The notes: generated by a model not told the origin, from the sequence alone. Positions 1 to 10,240 are shown, counted from the first letter of the stretch. The stretch: DNA of 33,768 nt from Dunaliella salina (GCA_002284615.2 MU069813.1:265796-299563); one strand, 5' to 3'. Numbers and translations: made by a program.

Positions 1-30
<30 letters not shown>
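1..30. repeat. TG dinucleotide microsatellite
   Basis: An uninterrupted TG run opens the window and may continue to the left. It gives spurious Cys-Val open frames. Confidence 0.97.
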
Positions 31-33
<3 letters not shown>

Positions 34-1332
34 ATCACAGCAGAACAGAGCAGAAAGGAAGCAGTAGTAGTAGTGACCCTCTTAGAACTGGATGATGTGT
101 CAGAACTGGATGATGTGTCAGACGCTGATCTTGCAAAACAGAACACATTCTGTGGGCACATATCACCATTGCACTGCTACATTTTGGCCTCTGTGCTGTC
201 ATGTCTCACCACTATCCAGGCCAAACAGATCTGTTTTAATATATTTATTAATTGGTCTAGATCAATTAATGAGGCAAAACATCTTATTCTGCATCGCAAA
301 TTGTTTCAAAATTGTGCGTTAGAACAAGTACTTCTGCATGCCAATGTAATCACTCTCTCATGTCCTGCAACATTTAAATATCTGTACTGCTTTGGGCATG
401 TGGACTCGCATGCAAAGAGCACACATGCATCGATGATACTGAAAGGGGGTTTCCGGTTGCAGGGCAGGCCTGCTACGGCTGCTTTGAGATCCAAACCCTC
501 CGCTGGTTCACGGCTGCCTTTTTCAGCCTCTTCCAAGCTCTGAATTTTGCACGTGGATGCCATGTGTACAGGTGCATCAGCTGTTTGGCTGGCTCTTTGG
601 CAATTCCATGTGGAACTCCCGAGAAGCCAGCCAGGCTCTGAGGACGTTTGACCAAGCCAGGAGGCCGTCAGAGGACTCCCCAAGGGATCCTGCTAAATTT
701 TTTAGGATCGCACGGTCATAGCGGAAAATGGTGCTGCTAGCTTCAACTGCGCTTAACGCAGAAACCTTATTCTGTTTCTAATTCCAGAGCCACTGAGGAA
801 CAGCAGTGCCTGGTGTGTTTGGAGGTAGAGGAAAAGGGTTTATCAGGGGTTGTGTGTTATGTTCTAGGAGTTTTGTTGGGTCTCGGCTCCCTCTGGGCCT
901 CCTGCCCCCGATTTGTGGGGTCTGAGTGGGCTCTGGGAGCAGGGCATGTGAGGGGGGTGTCGAGAGGGGTTGAGTGGGGTGTAAGTTATATGCTTGTGCT
1001 TGCGGCTGTTCTGCATTGGGGTATTTTCTGTTGCGAGTGCGTCTGCCTTGGCGCGTGCAGACCTCTGTCTGATGTTGACTGTCTGGGGAGGGTCTGTCTT
1101 AGTTACTGGGGAGAGCATTTTCTACTACCATGTCTTGGGCATCAAAGAAGCGTTGCTGTAAGTTCTGGAATCAAGATGAATGTGCGTGTGAACGGCATGA
1201 CCCCCATTTTCTGGGTGGAAGTTGTGGGGTTTTGGGGGAGCAGGCCTGTGTGAAGCTTTGACCAGTTCCCGCCTGCTGGTGTATGTTCTATTTTCATTAA
1301 TTCTGCATATGTTGTATTATTGTGTATTACTG

Positions 1333-1333
<1 letters not shown>

Positions 1334-1383
<50 letters not shown>
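1334..1383. repeat. TG dinucleotide microsatellite
   Basis: About 25 TG units lie inside the C-terminal remnant of element A. On the minus strand the flanking LINE-like text runs directly into a Thr-His run, which suggests that the array expanded within the element. Confidence 0.97.
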
Positions 1384-1385
<2 letters not shown>

Positions 1386-1918
1386 ATTTATGCGACATGA
1401 TTCAGGGATTTTATCGAGTGAGCTGTCTCGGCTTTGTATGATTGTGTTGATGAGGTCATGTCTGGTCTCAGTCAGATTGTGGGTGTTGAGAGTATGGGAG
1501 AGCCTATTAAGGGCCACAATATGTTTGGCCCTAACCCTGCAGCTAAACAGGGAAGTGAGTTTGTTTCTGTCAATAATATGGGTGAGGTTTTCTATTGAGC
1601 AACGCTGAGAGCCTGTATATGCCTATTTCCATGAGGGCAAAAGTGCAGTGACAGGCTAAAGGTCCAAGGGTGGGTTGCATTGGCATGGAGAGGACATTTT
1701 CTATGGGAGTGATGCTAGAGAGGAGGTAGGGTGCTCCTTGAAAGGAGATGTCGAGAGCGCTGTTGTTGATGCAGAGGTATTGCCTAATACGGAGCATGTC
1801 GGGTAATTGCTTGATGATGAAGCTGGAGGTTTGGTGATATGGGTTGATGCTCCTGAGTACGTAGTGTCTCAGTCAGTGGATTTGAGATTCCAGCATTGAC
1901 TTGGTGACCCGGCCGTGT

Positions 1919-3165
1919 CTAACGGGGTTTAGAGGCTGGTGGTGAGGGCCGTTTACCGCAACGGAAACACAAAACACCATAGTTGATTTTGTCTTCCCGC
2001 AGGATGGCTGTGGCAGTATTATGCCAGGGCTTGTACCTCTCTTTGGTAGTGTTGAGGATAAGCTTGTCCAGTCTTGAGGTATGGGCTGAATTGAGCTGGT
2101 TTACTCGGAAACAATTTCTTGCCTTTGAGTTGACGACAAGCAAAATCTGCCACAGACGTATTGCCCCTAATTTGCTTTGTTTGTGGGCTAGGGAAGTTGC
2201 ATGTCACCTTTGTCGTTGAACCAGAGATGATGAGGTGGGCCCAATCAGCATAGAGGCTTAATTTCATGGCTTGAATACGCAGATAAGCATATGTGCCTGT
2301 GATGCAGATGAAGTCATCTGCAAATGCCCCACTGCTTATTTTGTTCTGGGCTTTCTGTTCAAAAGTTTATGTTCTTTTGTTGTATATGAGGAAGAGGAAG
2401 GGAGAGAGGGCGTCCCCCTGGATGGTCCCCCTTTCTATAGGAATGTCTTTGGAGTACTGACCGTAAGCTTGACAGACTCTGGTGTGGGCCTCGAAGGTGG
2501 TATAAGTTTTTTACTGCGACGGCGTCAATAGCATCAGAGGGGAAGCCAAGGTTGTATATGATCCAGAGTAGCTTGTCGTGGTCTGTTGTATTGAAGGCAG
2601 AAGTCTACAATTAGAGCATAAACGACTCTGTTGAAAAGTTTGAAATCTTCAAGGGTCATTATTAAGTTTTGGAGCTGGTGTATTGTGTCCATGTGTTTGC
2701 GGAAACCCGCTTGCATAGAGCTCAGGAGGGAGTGGCTCTCCGCATATCCATAGAGGGCGTTGTAACCAGGCGTGTCCATCAGAAAAAACAAAGGAAAACT
2801 ACGCAGGCAGTGAAAGCACTCCCCACATCAATTAAGGAAAAGGGGATACCTAGGGCCAAGGCACCGTGTATCCTCTTCACCAAGTTTACTGCCTTTCCTT
2901 TAAGGGCAGCAACTCCGAGGATGCTGCCCGCCAGGTTCCATTCATTTGCGTGAAGGAATAATCCTTAGTTTATAGAGGGTGTTGGCCAGGCCAATAGGTC
3001 GGTAGGACGTGATGTCCGTTTCAGGGCCTTTTTCTTTGTAGATAGAATGGTATCACTCTTTTTCCAAGCTTTGGGGGTGATGCCTGTTGCCCACATAATG
3101 ATAAAGAGTTTGTAGCTGAAACTTTCAGGAAACTTTCCTGAACCTTCAGTAAAAGCATGTACCAA
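1919..3165 (-). pseudogene. Reverse transcriptase remnant of element A
   Basis: The blocks seen from 3165 downward are as follows. KSDTIL plus a lysine-rich stretch, then YRPIGLANTLYKL (frame-shifted) near 2965-3090, is the usual LINE RT start. QAGFRKHMDTIHQLQNL lies near 2650-2710. An IVDF block at the motif A position lies near 2590-2610. RGTIQGDALSPFLF (motif B) lies near 2383-2430. FADD, the catalytic motif C, is at 2313-2324. A later LYADWAHLIISG block follows near 2220-2250. At least four frame changes are needed, so no full protein can be made. The family (L1-like or other) cannot be fixed by eye. Confidence 0.82.
2787..2850 (-). repeat. Dispersed repeat B, copy 1 (inside the element A RT)
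   Basis: On the minus strand this reads CCTTAATTGATGTGGGGAGT, then a TGCCTGCGTAG block and a pyrimidine-rich tail. It matches the copies at 24594-24660 and 27230-27297. It sits between the RT start block and the QAGFR block of element A, so it probably inserted into that element. Confidence 0.6.
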
Positions 3166-3179
3166 GAAGAACTAGACCC

Positions 3180-3635
3180 ATGTTGCCAGCTCTGCTGGAG
3201 CCCATGAAGCAAAGAACACCCTTAGAAAGTCAAATCCATGATGATATGCCCACCTGTGATACCTGCCACCACACATACCATTGGGACTGTCTCATAGATG
3301 TCAAAGCATGCTCCCAAAATGATCGGGCACTGGACAAACCAAATGAGCACTGGGACTGCCCTGCGTGTGCCTCTCTGTCAGACTCCCAAAAAGTGGAAAG
3401 GATCAACTTCTCTGAAGATTGCAAAATGATCTATGTGGAATGGCATCCTAAATGGGAAACTGCTGGTATGTTACAAATGCATCCAGACTTAGATGCTCAT
3501 GTACATGCCTTTGACTTGGAGGAAAACCCAGAACAAACAGAAGACTCCTTGAATGATGAGATAGACCTTGGCAATCTTGTTAACCAAGGCTTGGAAGGCA
3601 ACCCTCGGAGCTTATCTGACTCTACATGGCTCTGA
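3180..3635 (+). CDS. PHD-type zinc finger protein of retroelement B
   Basis: This is an open frame of 151 residues. Near residues 26-62 it has CDTCHHTYHWDC and, after a longer loop, HWDCPAC. The Cys/His spacing is that of the second part of a C4HC3 PHD finger; the first Cys pair is not visible, so the finger may be truncated or begin upstream. Acidic text follows (FDLEENPEQTEDSLNDEID). PHD fingers usually bind histone H3 tails, and a role in targeting the element to chromatin would be inference. The frame closes at 3633-3635 and the methyltransferase-like frame opens 69 bp downstream. The listed start is simply the first ATG and may not be native. Confidence 0.55.
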   Translation: MLPALLEPMKQRTPLESQIHDDMPTCDTCHHTYHWDCLIDVKACSQNDRALDKPNEHWDCPACASLSDSQKVERINFSEDCKMIYVEWHPKWETAGMLQMHPDLDAHVHAFDLEENPEQTEDSLNDEIDLGNLVNQGLEGNPRSLSDSTWL

Positions 3636-3703
3636 ACTACTGGCTGCGCCATTTGCAAGAATGTCACCTTTGACTTTTAACCTACCATCCCCAGACAGGT
3701 ATC

Positions 3704-4740
3704 ATGCCGACATGGCAACGTGAAATTATCATTAGAGGTGTTGATCTCATGAAGGAACCTCTTCACCCTGACACTTCTGATGAAGTCGCCATGCCAGCAC
3801 AAATGTCGGAGGTAACCACCGCTGAATGCGCCTGTGTCTACATTGCCAATGGCAAGTGCATTGGCATGCTCACTATAGACAGGCTTGTGACCCTGCTCAA
3901 AGCCTATGAAGCAGCCAAAAGGGCAGGCATCCATGCCACCATTAAACCACCTGTCCAGGATTCAGCAACTGTAATTATGGGACTCCTCTCTCGTCAAAAG
4001 GCTCAACAAAAAGACCTTTCCGCCAAGAGCAAAAAGCTCCACACTTCTAACACGTTGATCACACCTCCCCACATCCAATTAGCACTGCATAAATGGTGCA
4101 TGGTCTCAACAGAGAGGTTTTCAAACCCCCTTGAATTTGACGAGACATACAACACCTATTTCAGCACAAACTGCCAAGACCAGGTCTTTGGGGCGCACAC
4201 AGACGCCCTCTCTGTGCGCTACACTGGCTTCTCCTTCTGCCACCCCCCACATGATGATGAAACAATGTTTAAACTCCTGTGCCACCCAGTGCACTCCTCC
4301 CTCCTACAGATCCATTTGCAACCTTTATGCTCCTGCCCCACTGGAGAGGCTCCAGCTGTAACGCTTATATGAGCTGGCTTAACCAGTACTTACACCTTGC
4401 ACAAGTGCTTGCCAAATTCCCTGCCTGAAACATCCAATTCCAGGCACCACAACACTGGTTTGACACCATACCCAATCCCACCCCACCTTCTTATCCTGTG
4501 CAACTCATCGTTGTCTGGAATCCAAAAGCCAAAGAAGCACTAGATAGCGCTAACAAAGATTGGTTGCAACTCCTCAAACGACCTGGACCTTCCAAACCCA
4601 ACGCCACTGCGTACCCGCCAACACCTAGCATCATACACTTGGAAACAGAAGTTCCAACCACTCCCCCCTGACATTCATAACTTTTCACACAATTGCCTTC
4701 AGGCAAGGGCAGCCTTCATCCTTGCCAATTGCAATAAATT
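3704..4740 (+). pseudogene. Methyltransferase-like domain of retroelement B
   Basis: The first frame gives 222 residues from 3704 to 4372; related text continues in shifted frames to about 4740 (SWLNQYLHLAQVLAKFP, VQLIVVWNPKAKEALDSA). The core reads ERFSNPLEFDETYNTYFS, then QDQVFGAHTDALS, then FSFCHPPHDDETMFK, then a hydrophobic FATFMLLPHW strand. The order F-x-x-PL, Y(F/C)S, FG, then x-PP followed by a strand ending in P, resembles adenine-N6 methyltransferases of the PCIF1/Dam-like group, where the catalytic motif is NPPF or similar. Here Asn is replaced by His (CHPP), so catalysis is doubtful. I recall similar blocks in predicted green-algal proteins but cannot cite one. A frameshift near 4300 breaks the copy. 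Confidence 0.5.
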
Positions 4741-4929
4741 CACACCTAAAATCGAGGTTTACAAGGTTTACAAGGGAGCATGACCTTCAGCCAGAAAGTT
4801 TGGCTGCTAGGTGTGGTGAAAGAAATCCATAAGCTTAGAGATGAAGCGATAAGTCTGAGTATCTTGGTTTTGAAAAAAACGAGCTGCGTCCAGAGAGCAG
4901 GCACTAGAAGGAAAGAAAGGTCCTGTATC

Positions 4930-5740
4930 ATCTGGCAAAAAATCAAGAATTGGAGAGGTATCACCTACACTGACGGCAGTGCAATTAAACACAAAGATGA
5001 TGACCCCCCACCACTTTCTGGCTCAAGTGTTCACAAACCGGGAATGGGCACTTCTCCATCCTCCCAAAACACTTACAACTGCACGTAAAACCCAAGGGCC
5101 ATGGGCCTACCAATACCATCAACAGGGCAGAACTTGTGGGCATCCTTGTGGCACTCCAACACGAGCAAACTCAAATTGCCACTGATAGTGCATCCTGCCT
5201 CTTACAGATTTCTAAACAAACCCTGAATCTGACGCGCATGAGGTATCACCTACATGCGGAGCTCATACATGCAATATCACCATATAAGGACACTCCCCTC
5301 ACCCTATCCATTTCTACAAAGTGAAAGCCCACTCTGGCATTATAGGAAATGAGAGGGCTGATGCTTGCGCTCGCGCGACAGCCCTCTTAGACACCATACA
5401 CATTGCATTTCCAGATGCCAAAGACCCTTTCCACAATTTTTATTGGCTTTCATTGAAGACCACTTCCCCGCAAGTTGATGGCATGCACCGCTCCCACGCT
5501 CTCCCAATAGACTACCTAACCAACCTGAATGACAAACTTAAAGCACGCATGCATGAAAAACACAAGCTTGGTTCTGCTTACACCTCTGGCTACCACTACC
5601 AGAGATGGCAGAAATTTAATGATGCCATATCACTATCATTGCAAGTACTAAATCTCGCAACCCAACCTCACAACTTGCTAACAAAGAGGTTAGCAATTCC
5701 TTATGGAAAAATCCAGGAATTCCCCCTGAACAGCAAGTAG
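4930..5740 (+). pseudogene. RNase H domain of retroelement B
   Basis: All the catalytic neighbourhoods of RNase HI can be seen, in three frames. ITYTDGSAI near 4960-4985 carries the first Asp. NTINRAELVGILVAL near 5112-5155 carries the Glu. IATDSASCLLQI near 5173-5210 carries the next Asp. VKAHSGIIGNERADACARAT near 5322-5380 carries the final His and Asp. A further 110 residues of lower similarity follow to the stop at 5738-5740. In LINEs this domain removes the RNA strand after first-strand synthesis. The residues survive but the frames do not, so this copy is dead. Confidence 0.8.
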
Positions 5741-5745
5741 ATATA

Positions 5746-5961
5746 ATGAAAAATCGTGCAGATACACTGTACAATCAGAGCCTTGCCTTCAAATTTGACT
5801 CTTCCAGTAATGGAAGATGCCCACTATGTGATGACATGGACCACATTGACCACATACTCCTCAGGCGTACAACCTCAACAATGAGTGGGATGCACACCAA
5901 CAGACACAATGCAGCCCTAAGTCTTTGTATAAAAGCCCTCAGTAAAGGCCAATATGGCTGA
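5746..5961 (+). pseudogene. Zinc-knuckle segment of retroelement B
   Basis: The frame includes GRCPLCDDMDHIDHILLR. C-x2-C-x5-H-x2-H spacing of this sort is common in the C-terminal part of LINE polyproteins, where it probably contacts the RNA or target DNA. It follows RNase H by a few bases and precedes the nuclease block, so it is taken as part of the same decayed polyprotein. Confidence 0.6.
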
Positions 5962-5973
5962 TCCCTTATTGGT

Positions 5974-6500
5974 ATGGATGACTGCAGAAACGAGAGACTC
6001 CTGGATCAGGGCATACAAGTCCCTGCAAATATATCAAGAGCTATTCCAGACTGGGTTTTCCCTAATGATACTGGCTCCCCTGCCCGGCACCAAATCCACC
6101 CTAATGCTATCTTTGTGCGTCCTATTCCAGGCAGACAAACTCACCTTGATCCTTCCAAGATCCCTCTTCAAGACAGGGACATCCACCTTGTAGAACTAAA
6201 ACTCTGTCCTGACACAAAGCCTTTCATCACTCTAGAACGTGCAGTGACTCAACATGCTCACACCATAAACAGACTTAAAACCCGCAGCTCCAGAAACCCA
6301 AACAGGAATAACAAAGTGGCTTTACATATCATCTGAATTGGTGTGGGCGTTACCATCTACAATGAGTATACAATTGCACCCCTTATAAAACTGGGCCTGA
6401 CTAAACAAGATGCCAAATCTCTTGCAGCCAAACTTAGGGACCATGCCATCCAAAGATTAACCCCTATCAAAAGCACCAGACACGCGTACGCTCTTTGCTT
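5974..6500 (+). pseudogene. PD-(D/E)xK-type (restriction-like) endonuclease of retroelement B
   Basis: The first frame (5974-6336) has AIPDWVFPND early and, about 45 residues on, DIHLVELKLCPDTKP, followed by AVTQHAHTINRL. PD followed at a distance by a hydrophobic strand ending in E-x-K is the PD-(D/E)xK signature. ELK-x-C-x-DT is also familiar from LINE-like proteins of algae. After a stop at 6334-6336 the text continues in frame (GVTIYNEYTIAPLIKLGL, SLAAKLRDHAIQRL) to about 6500, where GC-rich DNA begins. In R2/CRE/Dualen-type LINEs a restriction-like endonuclease nicks the target site. The assignment rests on motif spacing only. Confidence 0.55.
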
Positions 6501-6599
6501 TCAGGGGGCTTCCGGTAGAGGGTTTGCTGGGCGCGCGGCTGCGGAGGACGGGAGGAGGAGAGTTCGGGCGTCAAGAGGCACGGCAAGCAGCAACCCTCC

Positions 6600-7835
6600 A
6601 GATCCCCATTAGATCTGCTTCTGGCTGAGCAGATTGGGAAGATGAATGGGCGCGTCTCTCCTGGGTTTGACTATGTGGCTACCTTTTATCAAATATGCTA
6701 TTCTGGTGCGCCCACGGGTCATTGGCCGGGGCACTGAGCGAGTGAATATGCTGGTGCCATACATTGCCCGGCTTTTTAAACTGTTGTATGACAAGGCTCG
6801 CATTCCGGAATGTTGGAAGCAAACCAAGCTGACCCCTTTGTAAAAAAGGGACCCTTCCTTGAACCTAATGGCTATCGCATGTTGGCTGTCAGTGGAACAA
6901 TGTAGCGCTTGTATGCTAATGTGACTCGTTCTCTTTTCACGGAATGGTGCGTAGCCTCAAACAAGATTCCAGGCACACAGTTTGGCTTCTACCCTGGAAG
7001 GAACGCCCTACAGCCCATCTACATTTTAAAGCATCTACAGAATGCTGCAAACACAATAAAGCCTGGGCGATCTAGTTGGCTGCACACTGCGTTCATTGAC
7101 TTCAAGTCTGAAGTTTAGGCAAGCATATGACACTATCCCTAGGCAGGCACTCTGGCAACACCTGCAGCACACATGCATGCCCACTCCTTTCTTGTCCATC
7201 ATGAAGAATATGTATGATGCTGATGAGTATATTTTGAAGGATGGAGAGAAGGCTGCTCGGGTGAATCCTGACACAGGTGTGAAGCAGGGCTGCCCTTTAT
7301 CCCCTCTGCTTTTCTCTCTATATGTGAATGACGTTGATGAAATTGCGGAAAGGGTGCAAGGTGCTGTCACGGGTACAGCTGAGTTCCATGTGACGCACAT
7401 GTTGTATGCTGATGACCTGACTCTGATGGCCAATGATCCTCATGCTTTGCAGGCCATGCTGAACCGCTTGCATGCGTATGCTCAGAGGAAGCACCTTATC
7501 ATCAACACTGCTAAGTCTGAGGTTGTTCATTCAATTTCTCAGGGTGAGATCTGCCTGTGTTCCGTGTTGGGGGGGTGACACTGGCACACAAGGAGTCTTT
7601 CAAGTACCTCGGCATGATGTTTCACAAGCGCATGAGCATGACTAAGTCCTCTGAGCATGCTGCTGGCCCCTTCATGGCGTCTGCTTTTTGGGTCCATCAA
7701 TTTGTGTGCAAGCATTTTTTGGCAAAAAGGCCATATGTCTCTCTGTGGTTTGGGAAGACGTATGTGGTTCCCGCTGGAATGTATGCAGGCCAAGTGTGGG
7801 GCAAATGGCTCCAAGGAATCGGGAATTGGGTTATG
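6600..7835 (+). pseudogene. LINE reverse transcriptase (element B family, copy 1)
   Basis: The text starts with AEQIGKMNGRVSPGFDYVAT and KARIPECWKQTKLTPL. It passes through FGFYPGRNALQPIYILKHL and reaches AFIDFK, where about 11 inserted bases break motif A. It resumes with QAYDTIPRQALWQHL, GVKQGCPLSPLLFSLYVND (motif B, about 7279-7335) and MLYADDLTLMAND (motif C, intact, about 7399-7437). Thumb-like text continues to AGMYAGQVWG near 7800. A stop at 6841-6843 and at least two frameshifts make it inactive. The closest relative in the window is the RT at 31835-32765, which shares SGTM, FGFYPG, YDTIP and the tract GA(V/I)TGTE. Confidence 0.87.
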
Positions 7836-8589
7836 ATTTGCGCTCTTAAATTCAGCAGCAATCTAATAACGGAAGGTTTGTGTGCAAATTGTGTAGAATG
7901 GGAATTTGAACTTTCACGCAAATTTGATTGAACTTTGTCACACCTTTTTGGTGAAACTTTGTGTGTCAATCCCTGGTTTTCTGAATCGATTGAGGGTTAT
8001 GGCAGTGTAAAATGACCCACTCATATATAGTTATGTTGTCGCGCGCGTCATCTCTAACACTATTTGTTTGCTGGTCCATTTTGTCCTTGCTGTGACAACT
8101 CTGTTTGGAGCATCCGACCTTGCATCTTAAGTAACTTGAATGCTATCAATTGAACATCACGCTTTATATGGTCAGGTAATGAGGGTACCAAACAGGGCTT
8201 GCTCCGCCTCAACCCTCTGATAAACCCCCTACTGCATAGAACCCAATGTGAGGGTGGAGTGGGTGGTCTGTTAGGGTTGAAGGGATATGGAGTGACCAGG
8301 AGGCTTCAGGGCGGGTGGACTTGCATACAGCATGACCATGAATACTTGGGTCAACGAGATAGGGAGACTGCTCTAATTGTGACACGATCGGTGACGGGCA
8401 CGTCACGCTGGGGAATGTGGTGTGTGGTGCCTGCATAGATTGGAAAAATATATTTAATGCACTTAGGCTAAAAGTCAGTTGTGTGGCAAAACGTGCACTG
8501 AGTCCCTTCAGCGAGCATGGAATGTCAAGGAACCAAGTACATTTCTTTAAATGATTCTGAAGTCAGAGGAGAGGTTCTGAGGGCCTTCT
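7836..8589. other. Spacer with no recognised gene
   Basis: After the RT text ends there is AT-leaning unique-looking DNA. The open frames at 8199-8438 (both strands) have no recognisable domain, no splice support and unusual composition, and are not called. Confidence 0.5.
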
Positions 8590-8668
8590 GGTGAGGCCTC
8601 TAGCTTTCCACTTAAAGGACATTTCCTTAAAGCACACGGCCTTTAGCTTGCGTAGACTTTTCTTACCT
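8590..8668 (+). repeat. Dispersed repeat A, copy 1
   Basis: It begins GGTGAGGCCTCTAGC, contains a TTTCCTTAAAGCACACGGCC block, then TTAGCTTGCGTAGAC and a TTTTC-rich tail. The same order is found in copies at 9885-9974 (minus), 13715-13772, 21220-21305 and 31179-31243 (minus). Confidence 0.65.
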
Positions 8669-8799
8669 TTTCCCAAACATGCACCAATGGATAGATCCTG
8701 AGCACAGGATTAAGCAACCTTCGGTAGAATTTGTACATAATGGAAGATGTGCTTTATGGACCCTCCTGAAATCAGGATAGATTGTTATTTTGTAGAATG

Positions 8800-9290
8800 C
8801 TGCAAATTAGGACCATGAAAAAGTCACACTTCTTGCAAACCTATGACAAACTGTGCTTGCATGCTCAATCAGCACAAACTCAGGAGGTCTTGGGGGATGC
8901 ATGAGGGTGAAATGGGATTGTAAATCAACCTGATTGCGGTTTGTTCTGGATGCTTGCCAAACAGGCTCCCTTGAAGGATTGCCCATGACAAGAATCTTCC
9001 TGTGGCATACCACCCTTTTCCAAATTACACTGGACCTCTTTGGTTCAGAGCGTAGTCTTTCCTGTAGCCTCCCTGCTCAAGGAAATTTATGTTCAATAGT
9101 TCCAGCTTCATCCCATACCTTTTGTAGCACTTTTTTTGAGGTGCCCCGCATGTTCCTACAGTGGCAATCAGCCCCTGCTTGCCTCAAAACTAAAAAAAAA
9201 GGGTAGTCCTGATTTTCAAACTCATAGTAAAGAATCAGCTTGCCCACTGTGCTTACCCAGGTTGGCACCGTCTTCTCAAGCTGCTACCAC
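8800..9290 (+). repeat. Diverged partial copy of CASP-like gene intron 2 and the start of exon 3
   Basis: Several blocks match 29352-29790 in the same order and orientation: AGGACCATGAAAAAGTC against AGGACCAGGAAAAGGTC, TATGACAAACTGTGCTT against TATGACAATCTGTGCTT, and GCCAAACAGGCTC in both. At 9261-9287, CAG plus GTTGGCACCGTCTTCTCAAG matches the exon 3 acceptor and its first codons, with two mismatches in about 26. Similarity then stops. No coding capacity remains, so this is a truncated duplicate. Confidence 0.65.
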
Positions 9291-9782
9291 AGAATTCCAC
9301 TCACACTCTTCAGACTCATAAGGTTAGGAATGTCATCCGGAAGGGAATTATGCTGATTTATACCGGGAGTTCTTGGGCTCCCATGTGACCACTTTCATTT
9401 GACGAGTGACTTGTCCATTTTGCATTGTAGTCATCCACTTATAGCAAGCTCTCAAGTTGCTGTTCATCAGAGAAGCAGTCAAATTATTTGCAGGGCTGCC
9501 GTTACATTCTGGCCTCTATTACTCTGCAATTTCCTATCCCTTGCATTTCAGAACACAACGTTTCTTCTTCATCAGCAGGCAAGGAGCTCCTCCAGAATCA
9601 AGTGCCTTGCCAAAAAAATTTACATTTTTGGACGAAGAGACAGCAGGAGTAGGAGATGGGGGGATCGGATTCCAAAATGATACTTCTTAGACAAGTATTC
9701 ATGGGATCACTTAATGAGTTAGGCAGTCACTAGCTCTACCACAACAAGTAGGGAAAACGAAAATGCTCCAATTTAGCATGCT
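9291..9782. other. Spacer with no recognised gene
   Basis: Short overlapping plus-strand frames near 9400-9690 lack domains and splice logic. Nothing else was recognised before the tandem repeat begins at about 9783. Confidence 0.4.
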
Positions 9783-10240
9783 GCAAATCAACGTCTCTAA
9801 TCATGGGCTTGTGTTAACGGCATGCAAGCAAAACCAATGGTTATGGTGTTCCATCCACTAAGGCCCATCATGTCCACTACCAATGGAAAGAAAAGAAAGA
9901 AAAGTCTTCGCAGGCCAGAGGACGCATGCATTAAGGGAAGGTTCCCTAAAAAGCAAGTAAACAGGGGCCTCACCAAACTACCAATGACTCTTGTCACGTT
10001 TGGGTTCACCAGCATGCAAGCAACACCAACATCTCTAGTCACGGGCTTGGGTTAGCCAGCATGCACGCAATACCAGGCTCATCATGCCTGCTATTGATGC
10101 TCTGTCCGCACAAGCTCATCATGTTAATAGCGAACGTCTCTTATCACAGGGGGTTAGCCAGCATGCAAGCAAAAGCAGTGGCATTGATGCTCTGGCCGCA
10201 CAAGCCCATCATGCTCATTACCATGCCATTGCTCCCAACA
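9783..10240 (+). repeat. Imperfect tandem repeat, about 100-bp units
   Basis: A unit beginning AACGTCTCTAATCATGGGCT, followed by CAGCATGCAAGCAA and a CCCATCATG block, recurs near 9790, 9985, 10031 and 10132. A dispersed repeat A copy (9885-9974, minus) interrupts the series. Units are diverged and one is shortened. Confidence 0.6.
9885..9974 (-). repeat. Dispersed repeat A, copy 2
   Basis: On the minus strand it starts GGTGAGGCCCCTGTTTACTT and continues CTTCCCTTAATGCATGCGTC, CTCTGGCCTGCGAAGAC and a TTTTCTTTC tail. It is the best match to copy 4 at 21220-21305. Confidence 0.65.

Larger units (their letters stand above)
800..3176 (-). mobile_element. Decayed LINE-type retrotransposon (element A)
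   Basis: Read on the minus strand, RT blocks follow one another in canonical LINE order from about 3170 to 2270. LINE-like C-terminal coding shreds continue to about 1400 and perhaps 800. Frames change repeatedly and stops are frequent, so the copy is dead. A TG microsatellite (1334-1383) and a small dispersed repeat (about 2787-2850) interrupt it. The outer limits are estimates: no target-site duplication or poly(A) tail was recognised. It abuts element B, which runs in the opposite direction, near 3176-3180. Confidence 0.75.
3180..6490 (+). mobile_element. Retroelement B, multidomain block with PHD, methyltransferase-like, RNase H and nuclease modules
   Basis: Successive plus-strand frames encode, in order, a PHD-type zinc finger, a methyltransferase-like segment, an RNase H domain, a C-x2-C...H-x2-H zinc knuckle and a PD-(D/E)xK-like nuclease. 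Frameshifts and stops separate them, so this is a decayed copy. RNase H with a zinc knuckle and a restriction-like nuclease is typical of the C-terminal half of some LINEs. The PHD and methyltransferase-like modules are less usual. No RT lies between the methyltransferase-like and RNase H blocks. An RT begins only at about 6600, after a GC-rich junction. Whether this is one rearranged element or two joined pieces is open. Confidence 0.7.

Noticed and set aside
4..543. 179-residue plus-strand frame at the window start
   Set aside because: It begins in a TG microsatellite, has no recognisable domain, and overlaps an equally long minus-strand frame.
8199..8438. Glycine-rich frames on both strands
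   Set aside because: Short, overlapping, no domain, no splice context.
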